Both the position numbers and the translations under genes were made by a program. DNA of 64,000 bases. Origin: Rebecca billardiae RCC1528. Lineage: Eukaryota > Haptophyta. Under the pieces are notes generated by a model. It saw only the letters and a program-made list of their open reading frames with translations, made no database searches and was not told the origin of the DNA. Positions within the stretch are counted from its first letter, which is position 1. Each line of letters opens with the position of its first letter. This document shows positions 22,172-32,348 of the stretch, one piece after another. The stretch spans positions 2,790,001 to 2,854,000 of the forward strand of contig OZ251223.1 in the NCBI GenBank assembly GCA_965240325.2. The letters are read 5' to 3'.

Positions 22172-23032
22172 TCATTGACGGCACTCGGTCCCGTGGCATC
22201 CGAAGGCAGTGTCACAGACCGCCATGATGGCGGCATACATCCGCGAGTCACACCCGCGGCCCCGCCGCCGTCCGCGTCCGCGCGCCGATGATGGCGGTCT
22301 GGCCGCGCGCGACATGGTCGTTCTTCTCCGGCGGATCCCAATCATGCTGCGGTGGAGGCGGCGACGGAGGCGGTTCGACGCCGCGTCTGCCAGCGTGGAA
22401 GCGCGGGGCGGCGCTGCGGCAGAATGTGGCTGCGCCACTCCAGCTGCCGCCCAATGCGGCGTGGATATGCACGCGCGCTCCTCATGTGCGCAGTCGCGGG
22501 CGAGGCTCACCGCCGAGCCGGGTAAGCACCCTCCGCCTACTTGACTGTCGGCCTGTCGACATGCTCTGCACGAGGACCCCGCGCCTTGCGCGCAGATGGC
22601 CAGCAGGCACACCGTTCCATCACCGATCACGGCGCCGCTGCTTGAGCGGCGAGCGCGAGCGCGACCGACAGCGCCGGCGCGCCGGGCCTGCGCCGTTCTG
22701 ATGCCGCATGCAGCGCATGCGCTGCCACCAGCGAGGCCGTGGCGGGCTGCGATTGCCGCGCTCCAGCCGCCGCTGCACGCGGCACGGATGGCACAGCACG
22801 CGCCTCCACATAGTGGTCGTGGCTGACGGTAGCGGCCTCGTCGGCCTGTGGCGTCGGCGTCCTCAAGTCCGCCTGCCGCAGTCGGCCTGCAGCAGCGGGC
22901 AGCGGAGAGGGTGTGGTGCAGCGCAGCGGTGACCGAGACGGAGAGGGCCACGCAGCCGGGCGCAGATAAGCATGGGTTGGACGCTCCCTTCGCCACGCTC
23001 ATGAACGACGACCTGCAACATCCCGCTGGCAC
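22172..23032 (-). other. Long open frame of 286 codons, doubtful
   Basis: The frame is rich in Ala, Arg, Cys and Ser and has no recognisable domain. The plus strand of the same segment is also open in two frames, as expected for GC-rich DNA. A head-to-head start or splice sites of the local GTGCG type are not evident. I regard it as probably non-coding or a decayed gene. Confidence 0.2.
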
Positions 23033-23257
23033 TCAACGCCATCGAGGAACTGGAAGCGTGAGCGCTCTCGTCTGACGAAATCGCGCAAAAGTGTTCCTCT
23101 GATACGCCGGACTCGTCGTCGCCCCCCGGCCTCCTCCCTGCAGGATCTATAGGGCTTTGGACGTGTGTGCCTTTGGCCTCTGCTTCGCTGACATGATTAG
23201 TGCTTTCGCGAGACTCTGATTCCAATCTGCTCAGTTTTCATTGTCTTTCATGGGACT

Positions 23258-23553
23258 TTACTCAAAATGTGGGTGACATGGTTCACTCGTTTCGGCCAAT
23301 GGGAGCACTGCTTTCGTGATTTTCGAGAGCCTCCCTTTTTCGCGAACACTCGTTTCGCCCCACAAGAAATTAACGCAATGCCTTTTTCGGCCGTGATGCG
23401 TGTTAGAGAGGGTCTCAAAATTCGAAACTCGGTCTCCTCCAGCCATGAAAATCGTCCCCCGTCCCTTTTTTCTTGATCAAAGATCTTTTTGAAACGTGGT
23501 TAGGGCCCACGGAGCGGGCTCCACGCTGCGCGCTCCGCCCTGCACCGCGGGCC
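23258..23553 (-). repeat. Dispersed repeat, copy 2 (most complete, inverted)
   Basis: Read on the minus strand, this segment begins with a GC-rich block (CGCGGTGCAGGGCGGAGCGC), then AACCACGTTTCAAAAAGATC, TTTGATCAAGAAAAAAGGGA and GAGACCGAGTTTCGA. These match 63774-63915 on the plus strand almost base for base. Further on it carries the CATTGCGTTAAT...GAAACGAGTGTT core shared with 19920-19955, plus a second GGCCGAAACGAGTG word near 23285-23298. It therefore links the other two copies. A 62-codon frame on the minus strand covers part of it. Confidence 0.85.
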
Positions 23554-24484
23554 ATAATTGATCCGCGCCGCGGTGACTGACATCAGACGCGGATATGGCG
23601 CTGATGATCGTGAGTGACGTCGATAAGTTCACAATAACGTGAACGTCCCGTCGTCTCGGTCTCACTAGACTCTGTCCGGCACCGAGTCCGAGACCGAGTA
23701 GCCGTAGACGACTCGGACTAGTGACTCACGACTACATAGCGGATAGTACATACGCGCGACTCCGATATTATCTCAGACGGCGCGGCGGGCGCAAAATTCA
23801 TCGGCGGACATCTGCTGACTGCTTATTGAATCGACGGCAGGCTACTAATACTGTACTATGCCTATGATCATATCAGGCTATCGTCGTAATAATCGCGCAG
23901 CCTGCGGCTGCGGAATTGTCACTGGCTCCGTAGTCCGTCACCGTGCAGCGACTGCTGCTCGAGACCGGAGTCGGGACGACGTATACGGCAGTGCGGTTGC
24001 TATACTTGCTAGCAGTGTAGACTAACTAGTAACTAAGACTGCTGCTTGAAGCAGTTGACATAATATTCGGAACGTCGTCCGTGAGTCTGTGACTTGTGGC
24101 GGCATCATGGGCATGCAACGCGGGGCAGGCGTCCTGAAGGCTGAGTGCGGCAGACAGCACGTACGAAGCGTGTCCGCGCCGCTTCCGAGTAATCCGACCA
24201 GGTCAGTCAGTCTGACCGCGGCTGGGCCGGCGCGGCGGAGCCTGGCCGCCGCGGCCAGGCGCGCACGACGTGACATTGTCGTACCGTATATCCCTCGGGT
24301 AGGCTTCACAGCCGCGAGATTGGGGTTCTGAGATCGTGCAGTACACATAGGTCCGAGAATGTCGTAATCGCCACCGGCGGCAGTGGTGAGTGGAGTGACG
24401 AGTGGGTTTGTGTGCGCACAGGTGTGGACGAGCAAGGAGGCTCGTCAGGTAATGCTGCCCATGGCCACCAGCGATACGGTATGC

Positions 24485-24793
24485 TTAACAGAGCATGCAG
24501 CACCAGCATCGCCTGCGTGGAGGGTGCTCCCGTTCCCACTCCCGACGCATGTTCCTTCGCCTGCGTGCTGCGTGCACAATGGCCGCTTTGCGCTCTCGCA
24601 GAGCCCGCCTGAGTTGAGCATCGCTCAGATGTGCCATGCTGCTCATCTGGTCTTGCCCGACGGGAACAATTGTGCAATACATCTCGTCGAGGCTGCTGAG
24701 ACTGGATGTCGAGCCGACCGACATCTGCGGGGTTGACGGCGGCGACGCAAGCCACGCTCCGGCAAAGTGCGCCATGGTGCCCCGACAGGGCAC
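24485..24793 (-). other. Small open frame, 102 codons, possible gene or remnant
   Basis: It starts at an ATG and has protein-like composition: a Ser/Leu-rich patch, then SDAQLRRALRERKAAIVHAA and a basic helix, ending CWCCMLC. A terminal Cys cluster could be a lipidation or metal site, but I know no matching family, no intron signature is visible, and the antisense strand is also open. Unproven. Confidence 0.25.
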
Positions 24794-26472
24794 GCCCCGC
24801 GGTCGGTCCAGAAGCGCGCCGTCGTCGATGCCGCTTGCGGGCGCGAAGCGGTCCGATGCGCGCGGTTTGTGCGCCCTTTCTAGTTTCTACATCAGTATCG
24901 AACCGTAGTCATCAATCACGACGATTCGTCATCGTCGTCGACTACGGAGATCGTCCCGACGACAGAATCGTCAACAGACGAAAAAAAAAATCTCCAGCGC
25001 AGAATGATGATGACTGCTAAATTCCCCTTTATAACGGGCTCCGGGTGATCAGACTGGCGGCCGAAGCCTCCAGCCCTACCCTGGCCAGCCCCCACCCAAC
25101 CACCACCCTCACCCAACCTCAAACCACTGACCGAGACACTGTCTTGATCAGATCATGGGCCTCGCCGTTACCGGGCGGCTCGGTCCGACGACGGTTCAGT
25201 TAGCTGTCGCTGACTCGGTGCACTCGGTGGTGCGCCACCATGACCATAGACTGGGCGGTGGGCCAGCTCACGAACTAACGCCACTCTAATAATAGCGGTA
25301 ACCGATGATCCAAGATAGTCATCGGTCACGAATCAGAATGCCGACACTGACGACCGACAAAGTGACTGGCGGGCCTGGCGCGGCCAGCGCTAGGACCGCG
25401 CGGCAATAATCAGCCTTACAGGCCGTCATAAGGCTCAAGATAAGTATTTAGATAGGCAACATAATTTCTGAATGTGGCGCGCGGTCTGACGAGTGACGGC
25501 CTGGCGCCCGACCTTCAACGCGGCGCCGCGGCGCCGCGCCACCCGCTAAGCAGCAGCGTAAATAAGCGCCGCACTAGACGATGATTCGTCCGCCGCCGGT
25601 ATAAGATTCCGATTTCATTATAGGCCCGCAGGCCTCAATGGCGGACAATATGCAGACTGTCTGCGCGTAATTGACGAAGCTGCTTTGAAGTAGTAGTTAG
25701 TCAATAAGTCATCACTGTAGTCACGACTACTGAGCCTGGCGGCCACGCGGGCTGACCAGGCCACACTCACGCCCACCCGTGACTCACGGCCCGCTCGGCG
25801 CTCACGCTGAACGGCGCTTCCGTGTTACTCACGGCCCGGTCAGCGGTCTGAAGGGCTGACTATCAGTATAATTGACACCGTTGACACGGCGCGGAGGCAC
25901 ACGGCCCGACGGCGACAGTGAGTAGTGACGAGTCACCCGGGACCGTTCCGAAGTAACTGCTAGAGGCCGGCCGCACCGGTCGACCGCGGGCGGCCCCGGA
26001 ATGGGCCCGCGCCCGCCCTTGATGCTTGATATTGACGGCCCCGGAATAATTGAGTCTGTACGTCTCAACTTAGAAGTCGTGCGCCACCTGAGACAGTCGT
26101 ATGGCTTGATTGACTGGTCGCGGTACTCTTATATTGTTGACGGCGCGCCTCTCGGGCACTTTGAGTAGCCGAGTGCTTTCACCGGGCCGACTGAGGCTTG
26201 AGGCCGACGTGGCAGGCGCCGCTCCCAAGCACCCCGAGTCACAGCTTGTCCGAGCAGCCATCCGCAGTAACGCAGCCGGGACCGTCCACCTCCGATCGAA
26301 GTCCGAATGTTCCGTCTGCACTTGGCCAATAGCGAGGAACATATGACACAAGGCCGCGCATCATATGTCATAATTTATTTGTCATCCGTCTGACACGCGC
26401 AATGTGAATGCCACTGGCGCAGTGCCGTGCAGGCGCTGCTAACGTACCCCGCGCGGCGTGCGGTGGGGAACA

Positions 26473-27362
26473 TCACCCAACTATGCCCGCGTGCGAGTGG
26501 TGGCTGGACGGGGCCGCGATCGCAACGTTCATCGGCCCGAGCAGCTGGCTCTGCTGGAAGCGCGTGATCCGGCTGCCCTCGATGCTGCAGACAGTAAGGG
26601 TGGCGGGAGGCGCGCGGGGTGCGAGGGGAGAGTGAGTCCAGCGTACCGCGCGGCGGATCGGGCCGAGCGCGTGGCTCCTCGCTGGGGGGGCATAGGGAGA
26701 CGCGGAGTGGGAGCGCAGCTGCGAGCGCGCGCGCACCCAAAGTGGAACTCCTTGGGAGGCACGCGCCCCAGCTTGTAGTCTGTCTCGAGGCCCCAGCCCA
26801 TCTCCTGCGCGGCCGTCACCGGCCGCGCGTACTTCTCGCTCATCGGGAGCACCGACCGCTCATTTCGCCGCTTCGCATCGACGAGCTTGGCGCCCGAGCG
26901 CCACTCCACGGGCCCCGTCGGGTTGTTCGGGTTGGGCGTGAAGGGCGTGTACGAGCGCATGAAGATCTGTGTCGACTGCTGCGCGCGCGGGAGCTCGAGC
27001 TCGTCCGGTCGGTCCCACGGGCTCGAGCGCGACAGGGGGTCGACGTCCGCGAAGCGCATCCGGTCCTCCTTGAAGATCGGAGGCCGCGGTCGGCCCGTGA
27101 TGATGTCGAAGTTGGTCCACGACTTGTACGGGTTGGGCGGCATGTACTCGCCGTGACCGTCGGGCACGCTCACGTCGCGCGCAAACATCTGATTGGTCGT
27201 GAGGAAGGGCTCACGGTCACGTGCGCTCGTGTGCAAGACCATTTTGCCGACCGTCGACATGTGGTCGCGCTTCATCTTCCTCGGGTCCTGCTTCGCCACA
27301 ACCTTCTTTGCCTTTGCGGATTCTATGATCGACTGCAGCGGATCGAAGAAGTCGTTCGGCAT
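26473..27362 (-). CDS. Probable ciliary microtubule-associated protein, CFAP144 (FAM183)-like
   Basis: Exons 27362-26737 and 26584-26473 give 245 aa; the 152-bp intron (26736-26585) starts GTGCGCG and ends TCTGCAG, and joining restores HFGIEGSRITRFQQ in phase. The protein starts MPNDFFDPLQ and contains NPYKSWTNFDIITGRPRPP and TAAQEMGWG. These resemble the NDFF, NPF-K-x3-ITGKP and Q-E-I-G-W elements that I recall from FAM183/CFAP144, a doublet inner-junction or lumen protein of motile cilia. It is longer than that family (about 130 aa), so it may be a relative. It implies a flagellated life stage. It is divergent from the ER protein gene at 27636. Confidence 0.75.
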
Positions 27363-27635
27363 GGCGGCGTGCTGGGGGCCGCGTCGCTCCGCTCGGTGGT
27401 GTGGTGGACTCGGCAGCTAAGCGTCTCGAGCACACGTACGGCCGATCCGTGTGCGCGTGCAGTCGCGCCGCGGCGCGCAGCCCAGCAACGATGCCCAAAC
27501 GAGGAGCTGCGCTCGATGCTGCGTCGGGCGGCGACGCCTGCCCAAGCGCCCAAGCCCGCGATGAAACGAGTAACGACCAGATTCGGGTTCGTCAGGACTC
27601 AGGAGGAGAAAACGGAAAATAGCAGCATCAACAAA
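27363..27635. promoter_or_regulatory. Putative bidirectional promoter, CFAP144-like / ER RDEL protein
   Basis: 273 bp between divergent starts. An A-rich patch (about 27600-27640, GGAGAAAACGGAAAATAG) precedes the plus-strand ATG. The plus frame stays open upstream, but that region is probably leader. Confidence 0.45.
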
Positions 27636-28853
27636 ATGAGGATGGCGCCCGCCACGTGGACGTGGTGCGCGGTGGGTTTGGCCCTCGCGGGTGTGCTGCC
27701 CGCGCGCGGGGCGGAGGTTGCGACGCTGGCGCCAGAGACGCTCAAGCAGACAGTCTTCGACGACGGGCAGCCCTGGCTCATCGTGTGCCTCTCCGAGGCG
27801 CGCGGTGGCGCCGACCCAGTCCACGAGGTCGTCGGCAAGGCGGCGAGCACGTCGGCATTCCCAGAGGACGCGCGCATCGGCGTGCTGGACTGCCGTGGCA
27901 ATCTACCGTCAGGGAAGACGTCGTTCCAGCGGTTCAAGCTCGACACGAAGCTCGAGCCCGTGCTCTTTGTGGTCTCTGGCGGCGATGTCACGCAGGTGCA
28001 GCCCGATGACCTGCAGAAGCACGTGCCCAAGCCGACAGCAAAGGCCCCACGCGAGCTGTTCGCGTCGGCACGGACACACGCGCGCGCGCTTGCGGCGCTC
28101 GTTGCAAAGCTTGCCGCGCCTCACATCTCGCGCCTCACCTCCGACAAGGAGCTGCGCAGCTGCACGCGCAGGCGCGCGTGCGCGGTCGTGCTCACCTCTG
28201 ACGATCCGACGACCAGCCAGCAGCGGCTCATCGACGCGCTCGCCCGCCGATTCCGCCACGTGCACTTTGGGCTGCTGCATCTCGGGCGATACGAGTTCTC
28301 GCTCGAGTCGAAGCTCCCCGCGAAGCCCACGCGCACTGAGCCACGCGTGCTTCTGCTCAAGGCGACCGGCGGGGGCGGCCAGGGCAAGCGCTCGGAGACG
28401 AGCGCACTGGGGGCGCGGACGCATCGGGGGGAGTGGTCAGAAGATAGCGTCGGCGAGTTCATCAAGGACGCGCTCGAGGGCGAGCAGGAGCTCGTTTCCC
28501 TCAAGAAGCACCCTTCTCTGCGCTGGCGCTCCGCCAAGAAGCCGTCCGCGTCGACAACCCCGTCTCCGCCACCATCCAAGCGCTCGGGCCGTGGCGCTGG
28601 CGCAGCGCGTGGCGGCAATGTGCCGGACGCGGACGCAGCCGCCCGCGAGCGAGAGCGCCGGCGGGCGATGGACCGCGAAGGAGAAGGGCTGCTCTTTGAT
28701 GACGACGACGCGGAGGACTCCGACGAGTCCGCCGACGAGGAGGACGGGCACGTTGAGGAGCTCGTCATCGACGACGATGACCACGACGGTGCGGACGATG
28801 ATGCTGACACCAGCGCGACGATTGGTGGACTGGCAGATCGAGATGAGCTGTGA
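27636..28853 (+). CDS. ER-lumenal protein with signal peptide, thioredoxin-like start and C-terminal RDEL
   Basis: 405 aa from ATG 27636 (a second ATG lies two codons later). The N-terminus is a signal peptide (WCAVGLALAGVLPARGAE), and the last four residues are RDEL, a KDEL-type ER retrieval signal, so the protein should reside in the ER lumen. Residues about 30-125 (LKQTVFDDGQPWLIVCLSEA, then FKLDTKLEPVLFVVSGGD) have the spacing of a thioredoxin fold but lack a CxxC pair. A second similar segment (TRRRACAVVLTSDDPTTSQQ, then RHVHFGLLHLG) follows. This resembles the C-terminal part of J-domain ER proteins such as DNAJC16, without a J domain here. The last 90 residues are basic then highly acidic (DDDD/EE runs), which could bind Ca2+. 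Intronless. Confidence 0.8.
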   Translation: MRMAPATWTWCAVGLALAGVLPARGAEVATLAPETLKQTVFDDGQPWLIVCLSEARGGADPVHEVVGKAASTSAFPEDARIGVLDCRGNLPSGKTSFQRFKLDTKLEPVLFVVSGGDVTQVQPDDLQKHVPKPTAKAPRELFASARTHARALAALVAKLAAPHISRLTSDKELRSCTRRRACAVVLTSDDPTTSQQRLIDALARRFRHVHFGLLHLGRYEFSLESKLPAKPTRTEPRVLLLKATGGGGQGKRSETSALGARTHRGEWSEDSVGEFIKDALEGEQELVSLKKHPSLRWRSAKKPSASTTPSPPPSKRSGRGAGAARGGNVPDADAAARERERRRAMDREGEGLLFDDDDAEDSDESADEEDGHVEELVIDDDDHDGADDDADTSATIGGLADRDEL

Positions 28854-29371
28854 TGAATCTCAACATATCTTTTAAATCACTTCGAGAGAGAGAGGGGGGG
28901 GAGGGAGAGAGAGAGCAGAGTACAGTATAGAGTGAGTAGAGAGACGAGAGCCGTAGACGGGTCCGCGGCCGATATATGTACGAGAATCGCGTCGAGACGA
29001 ACCGCGTCGTTACTCGTTATATAGTCGTTAGGGCGACTACGTTACTCGCTAGGCGTCGTACCTTATTAGACGTCGATCTGTCTGACTCGTCTAAGACTAA
29101 GGCCTCTATAGACTCCTATAGACTCTACTGAGTCTGAGAGTGAGACTGACTGCGGCGTGGCGTACGTGCTCAGCATGTCAGCGCAACATTCGTCGGACTG
29201 CAATCTGCATGTCATAATAACCGAGCCGCAGTCGGCGTCATCCGATCGACGAGCATATGCGCGTGATGAGGCGGGCGTAGCTTAGCCGCTGCTGAGACTG
29301 TACTGCATGATGGTTGATGACACGCGTGCGCGCGACCGAGGCGCCCGCCGGCGCCGATCCGCAACAGGCGA
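28854..29371. other. Intergenic region between convergent genes, GA-rich tract
   Basis: 518 bp. A purine tract (GAGAGAGAGAGGGGGGGGAG, about 28884-28918) follows the stop of the ER protein gene. The rest is CGACT/AGACT-rich sequence with no gene-like frame. Confidence 0.6.
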
Positions 29372-32071
29372 TCAGGCTCCGCGCCCGGGCAGGATCCGGC
29401 TGAATATGCTGCCGCTAGGAGGCGGGTCGGCACGTGCGCGGGCCGAGGTGGGCGCATCTGCTTGCGGAGGTGGTGGGCGAGTCGACGCCTCGCCGGCGCT
29501 GCGGCTGGCGCCAGCTGGCGCCATGCCGGCGTTCGCATCCTGTTTGCCCCAGACGAGCACCGACGTCGGCGCAGCTGGCGTCTTTGCCCCAGAGCCCAGC
29601 CCACGGCGTGAAGTCTCGGCGCGCACGGCGTCGCGAGCTTCGCGCTGCCGCTCGAGCATCAGCTTGACGTCTCCGTAGTCCACCTTGTTGTTGTGGTCGA
29701 CGTCGAGGTGCAAGAACTGCGTGCGGATAGCGCTCATCACGCGCGGGTCCACGCCGTACAGCTGGGAGATCATGTACAGCAAGAAGTCGGTCTCATTCAT
29801 CTCGGCCACGCCCGCTGCCCGCAGTAGCTTCTCCACGTCGTGTGTGCGGTGCAGCGTCCACTGGATCGAGACGTGCTGCGCGATGTCCTGCACCGCCTTG
29901 GCGACGCTCGCGACCGAGATGGGGAGGTACGCGCACGCGAGCGCGCGGCCGAGGGTCGTCTTGGGCGAGAGGTCGCCGTACCCGATCGTCGTGACCGTGA
30001 TGACCGCGTAGTAGAACGAGTCGATCGCGTTCCAGCCCTCGACGAGCACGCCGAGCACGAGCCCGCCCATCAGGCACACGACGATGGGCTGCGAGAGCCG
30101 GACCATCGTGCGGATGAACTGGCAGGCCGACTCGGGCGCGGACGCCTCGCGCGCCTCCTCCAGCTCAGCCGCGCGGAGCTGGCGCTGTGCGGAGGCGGCC
30201 GCGGCCGCGTGCTGCGCATGGCCCGTCGCGTCGACGCTGCGCGCCCTGCTGCCCACGACGCTCATCCGGCGCAGCGCCGAGCTGTCGCGCACCGCGTACA
30301 GGCTCCTGATCGAGACGGAGACGATGCGCTTGCGCGCGGCCTCCTGCGCCTCGAGCAGGCCGGCGACGAACGCCACGAGCGCGAAGCCGAGGACGGCCAT
30401 GCTGGCGATGGCGAAGGCGATGGTGAACCCACGCCCCGTCTGCGTGGCCGGCGTGAGATCGCCGTAGCCCACCGTCGTCAGCGTGACGATCGCAAAGTAC
30501 GAGGCGTCTAGGGTGCTCCACCCCTCGAGCGCGCCGTACGCGCCGATCGAGAGGCCGATGGCCGCGCCGATCAGGACGAGCGAGATCGCAAAGTTGCGAG
30601 CGTTCCCGCTCTCCAGCCAGCTTTTGCGCTCTTCGGGGTGATCGAGCGTACTCGCCGAGCCCGAGCGCAGCCCGACAGAGCCGTCGCTCTGGGCGCGCTC
30701 GGCTGCCGAGCCGTTGCGGGACGCCTTGGGCTCGTCGGCGAGGGCCTCGGGGCCCGCGCAGCCGACTGCGAACGCGGCGAGCTTTGCCGCGCGCCGCGCC
30801 TTCCCCGCCGCGCCGTCCTCGGCTGGGCCGAAGATGGTGGCCTCCACGTCGATGCCCATCCGCCGCGCGAGGCGCAGGCGGCGGCTCGCGTGCGCGTGCA
30901 AGTAGGTGCAGAGGCAGCCGCACAGCGCCAGGCTGACGAGCGTCGCGGCGAGCGCGAGCGTCGTCGCGCGGTCCGACTCCTCACCCAGCGCGGCCGCGAC
31001 CCACGGCTCCCAGCGCTCCCTGTTCTCGCGCAGCCACGCACACGCCAGCGCCTCGCTCAGCGCGACGAGCTCCGCGTCCTCCTCCTTGCTGCCCGCCGCG
31101 CGCCGCCTGGCGGCCTCGGCGCCCTCAAAGTCGTGCTCGTGCATGCGGCGCAGCAGCTCCTCGAGCTCCTCGGGCTTGAACGACAGCGCGCGCAGCAGCC
31201 GCTCGGCGCTCGGGTGCGAGCGCTCGAGGCTCGGCGTGTGCAGCTTGAGCAGCGACTGCGCCGCGAAGTCGCACTCGAGCCGCCCCTTCTTCTCGCGCGT
31301 GAAGCTGTGGTCGCACCCGCGGTACTCCTCCGGAAGTGCAAGCCGGCGCAGGCTGGTTGTGTTGAGCGTCGCGAGCAGCGTGGACGGGTGGTACGCGTAC
31401 GCGAGCATCGGCTCGTCCCACTCCGCGGCCTGCCGCACGAGGTCGTCGTGGGCCGACTCCGAGCCCGCGTACCACACGCTCACGTTCAGCTTGAGCCCGT
31501 CCACCAGCGCCTCGACGATGTCGCGGTCGAACGTGTGGTCGATGTGCAGCAGCGCGCCGCACGCGCTCGGGTCGCGCTCGCTCGGCGGCGCGCGCGGCCC
31601 GGCGCACGCGGCAAACTCGCCGACGTGCTCGCGCGTAGCGCTCTCGTCGTCCAAGTCCCGGACGAGTGGCAGCCGGGACACGACTGAGCGGCGGTGCAGG
31701 GCGCGCCACGTGTCGCAGTCCTCGCCGCGGAGCAGCGCCGAGGTGGCAAAGAGGCCAGAGCGACCGCTGTAGCCGATGCCGCCGGCGCTGACGACGGAGG
31801 CGCGCGCGCGCACGAACTTGTCGTAGGCCTCGGGGTGCGAATCGGGCCACGTTTCCGCATCGATATGCACCTGGCCTGTCGAGAGCGCCTCGTAAGTCTC
31901 AGGGCCAGTCGGCATGGGCACCCGCGAGACGTTGAACGAGAGCGCCGACGACAGGAGCACGGTGAGGAGGGAGTTGACGATGAAGTGGGTCTCCCACGGG
32001 TGCTGCACCAGTCGGACACCCATCGCGCGGCTCAAAGGCCTGCCGATCTCGAGGTCGCACTCGAACGCCAT
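29372..32071 (-). CDS. Glycine-betaine-binding (OpuAC-like) domain fused to a tandem-pore K+ channel with EF-hand
   Basis: 899 aa in one frame. Residues 18-360 look like a complete substrate-binding protein of the ProX/OpuAC betaine family: VRLVQHPWETHF near the start, TYEALSTGQVHIDAETWPDS (59-78), AAEWDEPMLAYAYHPSTLL (215-233) and the closing AWLRENRERWEPWV (345-358). It has sequons (NVS at 47 and 196, NTT at 237) and about eight cysteines, fitting an extracellular domain. One membrane segment (about 369-392) ends in an Arg-rich stretch. Then follow TM-P1-TM (filter TVGYGD 533-538), a cytosolic linker, TM-P2-TM (filter TIGYGD 695-700) and an EF-hand-like loop (DVDHNNKVDYGD, 790-801). The channel half is the plant TPK layout. 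No signal peptide follows ATG 32071, so an upstream exon may be missing. Predicted role: K+ flux gated by an extracellular osmolyte. Confidence 0.88.
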   Translation of the reverse strand: MAFECDLEIGRPLSRAMGVRLVQHPWETHFIVNSLLTVLLSSALSFNVSRVPMPTGPETYEALSTGQVHIDAETWPDSHPEAYDKFVRARASVVSAGGIGYSGRSGLFATSALLRGEDCDTWRALHRRSVVSRLPLVRDLDDESATREHVGEFAACAGPRAPPSERDPSACGALLHIDHTFDRDIVEALVDGLKLNVSVWYAGSESAHDDLVRQAAEWDEPMLAYAYHPSTLLATLNTTSLRRLALPEEYRGCDHSFTREKKGRLECDFAAQSLLKLHTPSLERSHPSAERLLRALSFKPEELEELLRRMHEHDFEGAEAARRRAAGSKEEDAELVALSEALACAWLRENRERWEPWVAAALGEESDRATTLALAATLVSLALCGCLCTYLHAHASRRLRLARRMGIDVEATIFGPAEDGAAGKARRAAKLAAFAVGCAGPEALADEPKASRNGSAAERAQSDGSVGLRSGSASTLDHPEERKSWLESGNARNFAISLVLIGAAIGLSIGAYGALEGWSTLDASYFAIVTLTTVGYGDLTPATQTGRGFTIAFAIASMAVLGFALVAFVAGLLEAQEAARKRIVSVSIRSLYAVRDSSALRRMSVVGSRARSVDATGHAQHAAAAASAQRQLRAAELEEAREASAPESACQFIRTMVRLSQPIVVCLMGGLVLGVLVEGWNAIDSFYYAVITVTTIGYGDLSPKTTLGRALACAYLPISVASVAKAVQDIAQHVSIQWTLHRTHDVEKLLRAAGVAEMNETDFLLYMISQLYGVDPRVMSAIRTQFLHLDVDHNNKVDYGDVKLMLERQREARDAVRAETSRRGLGSGAKTPAAPTSVLVWGKQDANAGMAPAGASRSAGEASTRPPPPQADAPTSARARADPPPSGSIFSRILPGRGA

Positions 32072-32348
32072 CGCGGCGGGTGATGATGCTGATGCTTGAT
32101 GGACGGCACGTGTGCACTGTGCAGCGCTGTAATAAAAGGCGGCGGCGGCGGATGCATGGGTGCTGCAAGGACTGGTGCAAGACCGCCCTTGACTGGTGCA
32201 ACCAACCCCCCGCCCGCCTGCCCACCCACCCGAGCCGGAGGGGTCAACTTGAAACTGTCGTCGTTCGCGTCGTCAATCTTTCGTCATCCGTCGTCATTGT
32301 TTGTGGGTGTCAAGGGTCCACTACAGTACCACTCTCTCCTGCTACTTA

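Larger units (their letters stand above)
18622..26472. other. 7.9-kb gene desert rich in decayed and local repeats
   Basis: No confident gene lies between the K+ channel and the CFAP144-like gene. Base composition is patchy: GC-rich islands (18900-19700, 22000-22900) alternate with near-balanced DNA full of CGACT/GACTC words. The separately listed repeats (AT microsatellite, imperfect direct repeats, three tandem duplications, two copies of a dispersed repeat) account for part of it. A few frames of 100-290 codons exist but look like decayed coding DNA or chance GC-driven frames. From 24909 to 26472 I see nothing beyond C/A-rich simple sequence near 25070-25130. Confidence 0.7.

Noticed and set aside
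22172-23032. 286-codon minus-strand frame in the gene desert as a real gene
   Set aside because: Composition is Cys/Ala/Arg-rich without any motif, other frames are open too, and no local-type splice sites or neighbour context support it.
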